Below are positions 44,261-53,721 of a DNA stretch of 64,000 nucleotides, in pieces. Positions within the stretch are counted from its first letter, which is position 1; every line of letters starts with the position of its first letter. The notes beneath the pieces were generated by a model, which was not told the DNA's origin, did no database searches, and saw only the letters and a list, made by a program, of their open reading frames with translations. Source of the DNA: Modestobacter italicus (GTDB lineage: Bacteria > Actinomycetota > Actinomycetes > Mycobacteriales > Geodermatophilaceae); contig NC_017955.1 of assembly GCF_000306785.1 (NCBI RefSeq), positions 2,790,001 to 2,854,000 of the forward strand, given 5' to 3'. Both the position numbers and the translations under genes were made by a program.

Positions 44261-45544
44261 TCAGCGCGGGCGCAGGTCGCCCCGGCTGCGGTCCTGCTTG
44301 TACGGCGCCGCGGCGACCACGGCCCGGATCTCCTTCTGGCGCCCGCCGGGCCTGCCCCAGTGCACGGTGAGCTCGGTGCCGAGCTCGCTCGCGGCGACGT
44401 CGAGGGTGCTCAGCGAGAGCATCTGCCGGAACCAGTAGCTGTACCCGCGGGAGGTGGCCACCCCCACCGTCTGCCCGGCCCGGGTCACCCGGTCGGCCCA
44501 CATGAACCCCCGCTGGTCGCGCGGCATGTCCATGTACTCGTAGGCCTCCCCCGGCCGGAAGAGCGAGGCGTACACGTCGGCCACGTCCTCGGCGTCCCAG
44601 ACCAGGGTGCGGAGCACCCGGCGCGGTGCCGCCTTCTCGACCTCCAGCGCCTCCCGGCCGAGGAAGTCGTGGTCGAACCGCACGTTGCGCCCCCAGCCGA
44701 GCTCGACCGGGCTCCGGTAGTACTCGCTGATCCGCCGGCCGTCTTAGCTGCCGGCGATGTAGGCGGGCTGTGCGTAGTCGGGCATGGAGGCCCGGAACTC
44801 GGCGAGGTAGTCGGCCGTCTCCGGCTCGAAGATCCCCGGGATGTAGTCGGTGGCGATGGTCGGGTAGCTGGCCTCCAGGTGGTTGATCGGGGTGACCCGG
44901 GCGCCGATGCGGCGGATGCCGAACGGCCGGCCCGCCTCCAGCAGCAGGTCGTGCACCTCCGGGCCGAACTCCCGCGGGCCCTGCAGCTCGAACCCGACCT
45001 CCCCGCTCATCCCCTGGCGCAGCGCCCAGACCGGCCGGCCGGCGATCTGCACCTGGGCGACGTGCATGTACCCGGTGCTCAGCAACGGGGTGGTGTCGGT
45101 GACCGCGTCCAGGACCGCGAGGGAGGTCGGCCCGGCGACCTGCAGCACGAACCAGTCCTCCGGGGTGCACTCCGCGTCGTAGCTGCCGCGGGCCAGCTGG
45201 TGCTGCAGCCAGAAGCCGCCGCGGCCGTGGACCACGAAGTCCTCGGCACCGAACCGGGTGACGACGCCCTCGTGGACGACCTTGCCGTCGCGGTTCGTGT
45301 GGATGGCGTGCTTGGACCGGCCGGTCTCCCAGTTGTCGACGCTGTTGACGGAGAAGTCGCCGATCAGCCGGACGGCGTCGGGCCCGGTGATCCGGTGCTG
45401 CCAGAGGAACGACCAGTCGCCGAGGGAGCAGGTCTGCTTCCACGACAGGCTCTCGTCCAGCCAGTCGGTGTACTCGGGGTGCCCGAACCGGCTCCACGCG
45501 TAGACCTGCGGCGGCCGGCGCATCGCCTCGACGGTGAACTCCAC
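44261..45544 (-). pseudogene. Third LigM/DesA-type O-demethylase, interrupted by an in-frame TAA
   Basis: GTG at 45544 (after AGGAGG) opens a GcvT-like frame homologous to the two intact O-demethylases: WKQTCSLGDWSFLWQHRITGPDAVRLIGDFSVNS, MSGEVGFELQGPREFGPEV. At 44744-44746 a TAA stop ends it after 266 residues (..AYIAGS). Homology resumes in the same frame: EYYRSPVELGWGRNVRFDHDFLGREALEVE to the stop at 44261, 428 codons in all. The stop replaces the Phe/Leu following GS in the paralogues. A single substitution, for example from TAC, would suffice. Without recoding the C-terminal folate-binding half is lost. Confidence 0.85.
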
Positions 45545-45670
45545 GGTCCTCCTGCCTCCCGTCCCGCCGGCTCCGCGTCTCCGACGGCGCGGGGCCCGAC
45601 CGGGCCAGCCAACACCCTCGCCGGGCCTCCCGCAGGACCGCCCGGCGGTCGTGCGCGACAGGATGGACCG

Positions 45671-46885
45671 GTGACCACGCGGCCCGCGCCCCTGACCCCC
45701 GGGGTCTTCGCCGACCTGCTGCCGGCGATGCTGGCCGACCTGGCCGAGCTGGTCGGCTGCGAGACCCCGTCCGCGGACCGGGCGGCGTTTGCCCGCGGTG
45801 CCGCGCTGGTCGCCCGGCAGGGCGCGCGGGCGCTCGGCGCGGACCCGGAGGTGCTGGTCCGGGAGGGCTGCACGCACCTGCGCTGGCGGCTGGGCGGCGG
45901 CCCGCGCCGGGTGCTGGTGCTCTGCCACCAGGACACGGTGTGGCCGGTGGGCACGCTCACGGCGATCCCGTGGTCGGTCGTCGACGGGGTGGTCCGCGGG
46001 CCGGGCTGCCTGGACATGAAGGGCGGCATCGTGCTGGGCCTCACCGCCCTGGCCCAGCTGCGCGCCGCCGGGACCGACCTCGACGGGGTCACCGTGCTGG
46101 TCACCGGGGACGAGGAGGTCGGCTCGCCGACGTCGGCCGACCTGATCCGGGAGGAGGCACGGGGCTGCGCGGCGGTGCTCGTGCTGGAGGCCGGTGCCGA
46201 CGACGGCGGGCTGAAGACCGGCCGCAAGGGCGCGTCGATGTACGAGCTGCTGGTCACCGGCCGCGCCGCGCACGCCGGGCTGGAGCCGGAGAAGGGCATC
46301 AGCGCCACCCTCGAGCTCGCGCACCAGGTGGGGGCGATCGCCGCCCTGGCCGACCCCGGGCAGGGCACCACGGTCACCCCGACCGCACTGGTGTCGGGCA
46401 CCACCACGAACACCGTGCCGGCCAGCGGTCGGCTGAGCGTCGACGTCCGGGCGCTGACCGCCGCGGAGCAGCAGCGGGTGGACGCCGGGATGCGCGCGCT
46501 GACCCCGCACCTGCCCGGCGCGGTGCTGGAGCTGCGCGGCGGGGTCAACCGCCCGCCGCTGGAGGTGGCCTCCTCCGCCGGCCTGTTCGCGCTGGCGCAG
46601 CAGGTGTCCGCCCGGCTGGGGCTGCCCGCGCCGGAGGCGGTGACCGTGGGCGGGGCGTCGGACGGGAACTTCACCGCGGGCATCGGGGTGCCGACGCTCG
46701 ACGGGCTCGGCGCCGTCGGCGGCGGCGCGCACGCCGCTGGCGAGCACGTGCGCACCACCGAGCTGCCCGGCCGCGCGGCCCTCGTCGCCGGCCTGGTGCG
46801 GGCCGTGCTCGCCGCGGCCCCTGGCACGCACGGCCGGGACGTCGGTGGCCTCGGCCTCCCGGACGAAGGGACCGGCGGTGGATGA
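45671..46885 (+). CDS. M20 family metallopeptidase/N-acyl-amino-acid deacylase
   Basis: The 404-residue protein has M20 zinc-site motifs: VLVLCHQDTVWPVG (His, Asp), GRGPGCLDMKGG-like GPGCLDMKGGIVLGL, TGDEEVGSPTSADLI (catalytic and metal Glu), LVLEAGADDGGLKTGRKGASMYELLVTGRAAHAGLEPEKG (dimerisation domain), and SDGNFTAGIGVPTLDGLGAVGGGAHAAGE. Members remove acyl or peptide caps from amino acids. As first gene of an operon with a GNAT and an N-acylamino-acid racemase, it fits the N-succinyl-L-amino-acid desuccinylase role. The GTG at 45671 is chosen by homology. Confidence 0.87.
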   Translation: MTTRPAPLTPGVFADLLPAMLADLAELVGCETPSADRAAFARGAALVARQGARALGADPEVLVREGCTHLRWRLGGGPRRVLVLCHQDTVWPVGTLTAIPWSVVDGVVRGPGCLDMKGGIVLGLTALAQLRAAGTDLDGVTVLVTGDEEVGSPTSADLIREEARGCAAVLVLEAGADDGGLKTGRKGASMYELLVTGRAAHAGLEPEKGISATLELAHQVGAIAALADPGQGTTVTPTALVSGTTTNTVPASGRLSVDVRALTAAEQQRVDAGMRALTPHLPGAVLELRGGVNRPPLEVASSAGLFALAQQVSARLGLPAPEAVTVGGASDGNFTAGIGVPTLDGLGAVGGGAHAAGEHVRTTELPGRAALVAGLVRAVLAAAPGTHGRDVGGLGLPDEGTGGG

Positions 46886-46897
46886 GGACCCCGCACC

Positions 46898-47878
46898 ATG
46901 CCCGCCGGGCCCACCCGCCCGAGGATGGGCATCGTGACCGAGCTGACCGACGGCCTGCCGGCGACCCCGCCCCCTCCGGTGGCGGGGCCGGCGGTCGCGC
47001 ACGCGGCAGCCGAGGCCGCGCACCGGGCCGCCGCCCGCTCGGGGGTGCAAGTGGTCGAGCTCGCCGAGCTGGCCGACCTGCGCGCCGTGCAGGACCTCTT
47101 CGGCTCCATCTGGCACCCGGCGCCGGACAACCCGCCGGTGACCGTGGAGATGATGCGGGCGCTGACCAAGGCCGGCAACCCGCTGCTCGGGGCCTACGCC
47201 GACGGGGAGCTGGTGGGCGCCTGCGTCGGCTTCTTCGCCGCCCCGGCGGGCACCGCCCTGCACAGCCACGTCACCGGCGTCCTGCCCACCGCGCAGCGGC
47301 GCAGCGTGGGCCGCACGCTCAAGCTGCACCAGCGGGCCTGGGCGCTGGACCGCGGCCTCACCCGGATCACCTGGACCTTCGACCCGCTGGTGCGCCGCAA
47401 CGCCTGGTTCAACCTGGGCCGGCTGGGCGCCGTGCCGGTCGAGTACCTCCCGGACTTCTACGGTCCGATGGAGGACACCATCAACGCCTCCGACCAGTCC
47501 GACCGGCTGCTCACCACCTGGGTGCTGGACTCCCCCGCCGTGGTGCGCGCCGTCGCCGGCGAGCCGGTGGCCGTGGACCTGCCGGCGCTGCGGGCGGCCG
47601 GCGCCGTCGCCGTCGTCTCCGCCGGACCCGACGGCGCCCCGGAGGAGCGACCGGGCGTCCCGGGCCGGCCGTGGCTGGTGGCCGTGCCGCCGGACGTCGA
47701 GGGGCTGCGGGCCCGGGACCCGGAGCTGGCCGCCCGGTGGCGGGTGGCGGTCCGCGGCGCCCTGGCCGGGGCGCTGGCCGGCGGCGGCCGGGTGCGCGCC
47801 TTCGCCCGCGAGGGCTGGTACGTCGTCGACGGCGCCGGGATCCCGGCCGCCCCTGAGGCCGGGAGGGCCACGCCGTGA
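46898..47878 (+). CDS. GNAT family acyltransferase (COG3375-like), candidate D-amino-acid N-succinyltransferase
   Basis: This 326-residue protein has a GNAT-type core (AVQDLFGSIWHPAPDNPPVTVEMMRALTKAGNPLLGAYADGELVGACVGFF, HVTGVLPTAQRRSVGRTLKLHQRAWALDRGLTRITWTFDPLVRRNAWFNLGRLGA). It matches the acyltransferases that accompany N-succinylamino acid racemases in Geobacillus-type operons. There such an enzyme succinylates D-amino acids. ATG 46898 is used; ATG 46925 and GTG 46934 are alternatives. The stop overlaps the racemase GTG by four bases. Confidence 0.8.
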   Translation: MPAGPTRPRMGIVTELTDGLPATPPPPVAGPAVAHAAAEAAHRAAARSGVQVVELAELADLRAVQDLFGSIWHPAPDNPPVTVEMMRALTKAGNPLLGAYADGELVGACVGFFAAPAGTALHSHVTGVLPTAQRRSVGRTLKLHQRAWALDRGLTRITWTFDPLVRRNAWFNLGRLGAVPVEYLPDFYGPMEDTINASDQSDRLLTTWVLDSPAVVRAVAGEPVAVDLPALRAAGAVAVVSAGPDGAPEERPGVPGRPWLVAVPPDVEGLRARDPELAARWRVAVRGALAGALAGGGRVRAFAREGWYVVDGAGIPAAPEAGRATP

Positions 47879-48981
47879 AGCTCGAGAGCGTCGAACTGCG
47901 CCGGATCGCGATGCCGCTGGTGGCGCCGTTCCGGACGTCGTTCGGCACCCAGACCAGCCGGGACGTGCTGCTGGTGCGGGCGCGCACCGACGTCGGCGAG
48001 GGGTGGGGCGAGTGCGCGGCGCTGGCCGACCCGCGGTACTCCGCCGAGTACGTCGACGGCGCCGCCGACGTGCTGCGCCGCTTCTTCCTCCCCGCGGTGG
48101 CCGCCGTCCCCGACCTGGACGCGTACGCCGTCGGCCGCGCGCTGGCGCCGTTCGCCGGGCACTGGATGGCCAAGGCGGCGATCGAGACGGCGGTGCTGGA
48201 CGCCGAGCTGCGGGCCGCCGGGCGGTCGTTCGGCTCCTTCCTGGGCGCGGCCACCGACCGGGTGCCCTGCGGGGTGTCGGTCGGGATCATGGACTCGATC
48301 CCGGAGCTGCTGGACGCCGTCGGCGGGTACCTGGACGCCGGTTACCTGCGGATCAAGCTGAAGATCGAGCCGGGCTGGGACGTCGAGCCGGTGCGCGCGG
48401 TCCGCGAGCGGTTCGGCGACGTGGCGCTGCAGGTCGACGCCAACACCGCCTACGCCGTCTCCGACGCCCGCCACCTGGCGAAGCTGGACCCGTTCGAGCT
48501 GCTGCTGATCGAGCAGCCGCTGCCCGAGGACGACGTCCTCGGGCATGCCGAGCTGGCCCGCACCGTGGCCACCCCGATCTGCCTGGACGAGTCGATCACC
48601 TCGGCCCGCACCGCGGCGGCGGCGATCCGGCTGGGGGCGTGCTCGATCGTCAACGTGAAGCCGGCCCGGGTCGGCGGCTACCTGGAGGCGCGGCGGGTGC
48701 ACGACGTCTGCGCCGCGCACGGGGTGCCGGTGTGGTGCGGCGGCATGCTGGAGACCGGCCTGGGCCGCGCGGCCAACGTGGCGCTGGCGGCGCTGCCCGG
48801 CTTCACCCTGCCCGGGGACACCTCCGCGTCGGACCGGTACTACGCCACCGACATCACCGCCCCGTTCGAGCTCGTCGACGGCCACCTGGCGGTGCCCACC
48901 GGCCCGGGGCTCGGGGTCGAGCCGGACTCGCAGCTCCTGGACGAGGTCACCACGTCGGTCGAGGAGCTCAGGCTGCGCTGA
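47875..48981 (+). CDS. N-acylamino acid racemase / o-succinylbenzoate synthase (enolase superfamily)
   Basis: The 368-residue enolase-superfamily enzyme has catalytic lysines Lys161/Lys163 (RIKLKI) and Lys262 (NVKPARVGG) and metal ligands Asp188 (VDAN), Glu213 (IEQP) and Asp238 (LDES). This set is shared by MenC and by N-succinylamino acid racemase. No other men gene is nearby, and the flanking M20 and GNAT genes favour the racemase role. A hairpin (48975-48982 with 48991-48998) follows its stop. Confidence 0.88.
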   Translation: MKLESVELRRIAMPLVAPFRTSFGTQTSRDVLLVRARTDVGEGWGECAALADPRYSAEYVDGAADVLRRFFLPAVAAVPDLDAYAVGRALAPFAGHWMAKAAIETAVLDAELRAAGRSFGSFLGAATDRVPCGVSVGIMDSIPELLDAVGGYLDAGYLRIKLKIEPGWDVEPVRAVRERFGDVALQVDANTAYAVSDARHLAKLDPFELLLIEQPLPEDDVLGHAELARTVATPICLDESITSARTAAAAIRLGACSIVNVKPARVGGYLEARRVHDVCAAHGVPVWCGGMLETGLGRAANVALAALPGFTLPGDTSASDRYYATDITAPFELVDGHLAVPTGPGLGVEPDSQLLDEVTTSVEELRLR

Positions 48982-48998
48982 GCCCCCGGCCTCAGCGC
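48975..48998. terminator. Hairpin between the racemase and ramB stop codons
   Basis: GCGCTGAG (48975-48982) pairs with CTCAGCGC (48991-48998) across 8 bases. It spans both convergent stops and is a candidate shared terminator. Confidence 0.5.
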
Positions 48999-50479
48999 GG
49001 CGGCGGCCGGTCCCGGTCGACCCGGGTGTGCCGGTCGAGGAACCGGTAGGCCTCCGTGGTGTCCACGCCCGGGGAGGTCGACGACCCGGTGGAGGTCAGG
49101 CTGGAGGCGGTGGGCAGCGTGGCGAACAGCGAGGCGTTCAGCCGCGGGGTCGGCAGCGCGCGGCCGGCCCAGCGTTCCGCGAGCGCCGGCGGCGGCGTCC
49201 GGCAGCAGCTCTCGTCCGGGCACGTCGAGCTGAACCGCTGGTCGGCGTCCATGCCGCGGAACCACTTGGCGTGCGCGAACGACGTGCCCACCGACAGGGA
49301 GAACGCGCCGCGCCCGGTGGTCTGGATGCTCGAGGTGCACCAGTAGGTGCCGCCGGGCTTGTCGGTGAGCTGGTGGTAGGGGCTGAACCGGTCCTCCACG
49401 GCGAACACCCGCCGGGCCGCCCAGTACCGGCACACCAGCTGCCCCTCGACGGTGCCGAGGGCGTCGCTGGGGAACTGCACGTCGTCGTTCTCGTAGGCCT
49501 TGGCGATGGTGCCGGACTCGTGCACCTTCAAGAAGTGCACCGGGATGCCGAGGTGCTCGGTGGCCAGGTTGGTGAACCGGTGGGCCGCGGTCTCGTAGGT
49601 GACGGCGTAGGCGTCGCGCAGGTCCTCCACCGACAGCTCCCGCCGCTCCTTGGCCGCCTTCAGCAACGGGACGGCGCTGGTCTGCGGGACGAGCAGGGCG
49701 CCGGCGAGGTAGTTGCTCTCCACCCGCTGGCGGAGGAAGGACTCGTAGTCTTCCGGTGGGCTGTGCCCCAGGACGGCGCCCGCCAGCGCCTGCAGCAGGG
49801 TCGAGCGGGGGTCGCGGCCGGCCTCTGACTGCCGCGGCAGGTAGATGCGCCGCCCTTCCAGGTCGGTGAGGCTGCGGGTGGAGGCGGGCAGGTCGCCGAC
49901 GTGGTGGATGGTGAACCCGAGGTGCCCGGCCAGGTCGGCCGCGACCCGCTGCGACAGCGGGCCGCCGGTGTGGCCGACCGCGGCGAGCAGGGTGCCCGCG
50001 GTCGTCTCGAGCTCGGCCAGGTGGTTGCCCGACCGGCGCATCTCCGCCCGCAGCGCGGTGTTCGCCCGGCGGGCCTGCTCGGGGGTCGCCGCGCGCTGCT
50101 CGTGCACCCGCTCCAGCTCGCTGAGCAGGGCGAGGACGGTCTCGATGGCCTGGTCGGGCAGCGCCTTGCGGACCGACAGCGGGGCCAGCCCGAGGGAGGT
50201 GAACAGCGGGCTGCGCTGCGCCCGCTCGAGCGCGATCTCCAGCTGGGCGCGGCGCGACCGCGGCGCCTGGGACAGCAGGTCGGCGACGTCGGTGCCCAGC
50301 GCCCCGGCGAGCGCGTGCAGCTCGGCGACCCGGAGCTCGCGCTTGCCGTTCTCCACCATCGACAGGTGCGAGGGAGCCCGCCCCAGCCGGCCGGCCAGCT
50401 CCCCCAGGGTCAACCCGGCGGCGGCCCGCAGCTCCCGGATGCGCCGTCCGACCACCAGCGGGTCGTACTCGTCTGTCAT
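48992..50479 (-). CDS. ramB: RamB-like regulator of acetate/glyoxylate metabolism (XRE + IrrE-like)
   Basis: This 495-residue protein has an N-terminal XRE helix-turn-helix ([49 protein letters not shown]), a long helical linker, and the IrrE-like/DUF2083 region ([40 protein letters not shown]) with a Cys-rich C-terminal segment (TCPDESCCR). This is the RamB/ScfR architecture that controls aceA and aceB in corynebacteria and mycobacteria. It is divergent from aceA, and the 121-base gap carries several TGTTC/GAACA half-sites. Confidence 0.88.
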   Translation of the reverse strand: MTDEYDPLVVGRRIRELRAAAGLTLGELAGRLGRAPSHLSMVENGKRELRVAELHALAGALGTDVADLLSQAPRSRRAQLEIALERAQRSPLFTSLGLAPLSVRKALPDQAIETVLALLSELERVHEQRAATPEQARRANTALRAEMRRSGNHLAELETTAGTLLAAVGHTGGPLSQRVAADLAGHLGFTIHHVGDLPASTRSLTDLEGRRIYLPRQSEAGRDPRSTLLQALAGAVLGHSPPEDYESFLRQRVESNYLAGALLVPQTSAVPLLKAAKERRELSVEDLRDAYAVTYETAAHRFTNLATEHLGIPVHFLKVHESGTIAKAYENDDVQFPSDALGTVEGQLVCRYWAARRVFAVEDRFSPYHQLTDKPGGTYWCTSSIQTTGRGAFSLSVGTSFAHAKWFRGMDADQRFSSTCPDESCCRTPPPALAERWAGRALPTPRLNASLFATLPTASSLTSTGSSTSPGVDTTEAYRFLDRHTRVDRDRPPPR

Positions 50480-50487
50480 CCGGCGGA

Positions 50488-50587
50488 TGTTCCTGCATCG
50501 GGAAGAACCGGTCAAGTTCTCCTGGCGAACACCTTCTCGGCCGGTCGGGCGGCCCGCAGGCTCGTCCCAGCAAGCTGTTCCCGAACA
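50488..50587. promoter_or_regulatory. Cluster of TGTTC/GAACA half-sites in the ramB-aceA divergent promoter
   Basis: Half-sites lie at 50488-50492 (TGTTC), 50504-50508 and 50516-50520 (AGAAC-N7-GTTCT), 50527-50531 (GAACA), and 50576-50587 (perfect TGTTC-CC-GAACA). Their density between divergent ramB and aceA suggests RamB binding. The motif assignment is inference. Confidence 0.4.
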
Positions 50588-50600
50588 CCAGGAGCCCGTG

Positions 50601-51908
50601 ATGAGCCAGCACCCCACCCGCCCCGGCGACGCCGCCGAGACCGCCACCGACCTCGCGTTCGCCTGGCAGACCGACCCGCGCTGGGCCGGCATCCGCCGCG
50701 ACCACACCGCCGAGGACGTCGTGGCACTGCGGGGACCGGTCGTGGAGGAGCACACGCTGGCCCGCCGGGGCGCCGAGCGGCTGTTCGAGCTGGTCCAGGC
50801 CAGCGACGGCCAGGAGTGGGTGTCCGCGCTCGGCGCGCTCACCGGCAACCAGGCCGTGCAGCAGGTCCGGGCCGGGCTGAAGGCCATCTACCTGTCCGGC
50901 TGGCAGGTCGCCGCCGACGCGAACACCGCGGGGCAGACCTACCCCGACCAGAGCCTCTACCCGGTCGACTCGGTGCCCTCCGTCGTCCGCCGGATCAACA
51001 ACGCGCTCCTGCGGGCCGGCCAGGTCGAGGCCACCGACGGCGGCGCCAGCCGGGACTGGCTGGTGCCGATCGTCGCCGACGCCGAGGCCGGCTTCGGCGG
51101 GCCGCTCAACGCCTACGAGCTGATGCGCTCGATGATCGCGGCCGGGGCGGCCGGCGTGCACTGGGAGGACCAGCTGGCCTCGGAGAAGAAGTGCGGTCAC
51201 ATGGGCGGGAAGGTCCTGGTGCCCACCGGCCAGCACATCCGGACGCTGAACGCCGCCCGGCTGGCCGCCGACGTGGCCGGGGTCCCGTCGATGGTCATCG
51301 CCCGGACCGACGCCCTCGCCGCGACGCTGCTCACCAGCGACCACGACGAGCGCGACCGCCCGTTCCTCACCGGCGAGCGGACGGCGGAGGGCTTCTACAC
51401 CGTCCGCAACGGCCTGGACCCGGTCATCGCCCGCGGCCTGGCCTACGCCCCCTACGCCGACCTGATCTGGGTCGAGTCCGCCACCCCCGACCTGGAGCTC
51501 GCCCGGCGCTTCGCCGAGGCGGTGCACGCGGAGTTCCCCGACCAGAGGCTGGCCTACAACTGCTCGCCGTCGTTCAACTGGCGCAGCCACCTCGACGACG
51601 ACCAGATCGCCTCATTCCAGCGGGAGCTGGCCGCCATGGGCTACGCCTTCCAGTTCATCACCCTGGCCGGCTTCCACTCCCTCAACCACTCGATGTTCAC
51701 CCTGGCCCAGGGCTACGCCGAGCGGCAGATGAGCGCCTACGTGGAGCTGCAGGAGGCCGAGTTCGCCTCCGAGGCCAGCGGTTACACCGCCACCCGCCAC
51801 CAGCGGGAGGTCGGCACCGGCTACTTCGACCGGATCGCCACCGCGCTGAACCCGGCCAGCTCGACCCTCGCCCTGGTCGGCTCCACCGAGTCCGAGCAGT
51901 TCCACTGA
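50601..51908 (+). CDS. aceA: Isocitrate lyase
   Basis: The 435-residue enzyme has the catalytic motif KKCGHMGGK with Cys198, plus [52 protein letters not shown] and NCSPSFNWR. It splits isocitrate into succinate and glyoxylate. The ATG at 50601 is preceded by AGGAG. It lies 34 bases upstream of aceB and divergent from RamB, so this is a self-contained glyoxylate-shunt locus. It allows growth on acetyl-CoA-yielding substrates such as fatty acids or aromatic degradation products. Confidence 0.96.
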   Translation: MSQHPTRPGDAAETATDLAFAWQTDPRWAGIRRDHTAEDVVALRGPVVEEHTLARRGAERLFELVQASDGQEWVSALGALTGNQAVQQVRAGLKAIYLSGWQVAADANTAGQTYPDQSLYPVDSVPSVVRRINNALLRAGQVEATDGGASRDWLVPIVADAEAGFGGPLNAYELMRSMIAAGAAGVHWEDQLASEKKCGHMGGKVLVPTGQHIRTLNAARLAADVAGVPSMVIARTDALAATLLTSDHDERDRPFLTGERTAEGFYTVRNGLDPVIARGLAYAPYADLIWVESATPDLELARRFAEAVHAEFPDQRLAYNCSPSFNWRSHLDDDQIASFQRELAAMGYAFQFITLAGFHSLNHSMFTLAQGYAERQMSAYVELQEAEFASEASGYTATRHQREVGTGYFDRIATALNPASSTLALVGSTESEQFH

Positions 51909-51942
51909 CCCGCTCGCCCCGCCGCACCGCCCAGGAGCTGAC

Positions 51943-53589
51943 ATGACCGTCCTGCAGACCCCCGCCCCGCACCGGTCGGACCGACCGGCGTCCCCTCCCC
52001 CGCCGTCCGGCCGGATCGACGTGCTCGGCCCCGCCGTCCCGGGCGCCGAGGAGGTGCTCACCCCCGCCGCGCTGGACTTCCTCGCCCACCTGCACGACCG
52101 GTTCGCCTCCGGCCGCGCCGAGCTGCTCGCCGCGCGCGCCGTCCGCCGCGCGTCGCTCAGCAACGGCCAGGAGCTCCGCTTCAGCCGGCAGACCCCGGTG
52201 GTGCGCTACGACCCCTCCTGGCGGGTCGCCGGCCCCGGACCGGGCCTGGCCGACCGGCGGGTGGAGCTCACCGGCCCGGCCGACGCCGCCACCGCGCGGG
52301 CCGCACGGCACTCCGGCGCCTCGACCTGGGTCGCCGACCTGGAGGACGCGATGAGCCCCACCTGGGCCAACGTCGTCGGCAGCCAGGCCGTGCTGGCCGA
52401 CGTCGTCCGGGAGTGGCCGACCGGCGCCGGACCGGACGCGGCGCCCACGCTGCTGGTCCGCCCCCGCGGCTGGCACCTGGTCGAGAAGCACCTGTGCCAC
52501 ACCGACGCCACCGGGCGGAGCACGCCGGCATCGGCCTCGCTGGTCGACTTCGGCCTGTTCGCCCTCGCCAACGCCGCCCGGCTGGTCGAGCGGGGGCACG
52601 GGCCGTACTTCTACCTGCCGAAGCTGGAGACCGCGGCCGAGGCGCGGCTGTGGGACCAGGTCTTCACCGAGACCGAGCGGGTGCTGGGCCTGCGGCACGG
52701 CACGATCCGGGCGACCGTGCTCATCGAGACGATCACCGCCGCCTTCGAGATGGAGGAGGTCCTCTACGAGCTGCGGCACCACTGCGCCGGCCTCAACGCC
52801 GGCCGGTGGGACTACCTGTTCAGCATCGTCAAGAAGTTCCGCGACCGGGGGCCGGCCTGGGTGCTGCCCGACCGGTCGGAGCTGACCATGACGACGCCGT
52901 TCATGCATGCCTGCACCGACCTGCTGGTGAGCACCTGCCACCGGCGCGGGGCCCACGCGATCGGCGCGATGAGCACGGCGGTCCCCGACGACCGCGACCC
53001 GGCCGCCACCCGGGAGGCCCTCGCCGAGGTCGCGGCGGACAAGCGGCGGGAGGCCGAGCAGGGCTTCGACGGCACCTGGGTGGCCCATCCCGGCCTGGTC
53101 GAGGTCGCGCGGAACGCCTTCGACGAGGTGCTCGGCGGGGCGACCGACCAGCGGCACCGACAGCGCGCGGACGTCCGGGTGACCGCCGCGGAGCTGCTCG
53201 ACCCCCGCGGGCTGGCCGGTCCGGTGACCGACGCCGGGGTCCGCACCAACGTGTCGGTCGCCGTCCGCTACATGGAGGCCTGGCTGCGCGGGGTGGGCTC
53301 GGTCGTCCTCGACGGCCACGTCGAGGACGCCTCCACCGCGGAGATCAGCCGCGCCCAGCTGTGGCAGTGGACCACCCGCCGGACGGTCACCGTCGAGGGC
53401 ACCCCGGTGACCCGCGACCTGGTCGAGCGGCTGCTGGACGAGGTGGTGGCCGAGCAGCCCCGCACCCCGGGCGACCGGTTCGACGACGCCGCGGCGATGG
53501 TCCGGTCGGTCACCCTGGAGGAGACCTTCCCGACGTTCTTCACCGTCCCCGGGTACGTCGAGCACCTGGTGACGCTGCCGGCCCGGTGA
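51943..53589 (+). CDS. aceB: Malate synthase A
   Basis: The 548-residue enzyme is of the AceB (A-form) type: [110 protein letters not shown]. Catalytic Arg and Asp and the Mg-binding Glu lie in these blocks. It condenses glyoxylate with acetyl-CoA to malate. Actinomycetes more often carry the larger GlcB form, so the A-form paired with aceA is worth noting. A strong hairpin follows. Confidence 0.95.
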   Translation: MTVLQTPAPHRSDRPASPPPPSGRIDVLGPAVPGAEEVLTPAALDFLAHLHDRFASGRAELLAARAVRRASLSNGQELRFSRQTPVVRYDPSWRVAGPGPGLADRRVELTGPADAATARAARHSGASTWVADLEDAMSPTWANVVGSQAVLADVVREWPTGAGPDAAPTLLVRPRGWHLVEKHLCHTDATGRSTPASASLVDFGLFALANAARLVERGHGPYFYLPKLETAAEARLWDQVFTETERVLGLRHGTIRATVLIETITAAFEMEEVLYELRHHCAGLNAGRWDYLFSIVKKFRDRGPAWVLPDRSELTMTTPFMHACTDLLVSTCHRRGAHAIGAMSTAVPDDRDPAATREALAEVAADKRREAEQGFDGTWVAHPGLVEVARNAFDEVLGGATDQRHRQRADVRVTAAELLDPRGLAGPVTDAGVRTNVSVAVRYMEAWLRGVGSVVLDGHVEDASTAEISRAQLWQWTTRRTVTVEGTPVTRDLVERLLDEVVAEQPRTPGDRFDDAAAMVRSVTLEETFPTFFTVPGYVEHLVTLPAR

Positions 53590-53598
53590 GCCGCCGCC

Positions 53599-53644
53599 GG
53601 TCGGCTCTGCTGGTCCGCTCCCGACGGACCCGGCAGAGCCGACC
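53599..53644 (+). terminator. Two-tier terminator hairpin after aceB
   Basis: GGTCGGCTCTGC (53599-53610) pairs perfectly with 53633-53644, and an inner GTCCG/CGGAC stem extends the structure. It begins 9 bases after the aceB stop. Confidence 0.7.
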
Positions 53645-53721
53645 GTGCCGGACGCCGGAGCCGATGACCACGGTGATCGGGTCCTGACCCCGGCGGCTGC
53701 GACCGCTGGTCCGCACCGCAC

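Noticed and set aside
47875-48981. MenC of menaquinone synthesis
   Set aside because: No other men genes are adjacent, while GNAT and M20 partners point to N-acylamino acid racemisation. A dual function cannot be excluded.
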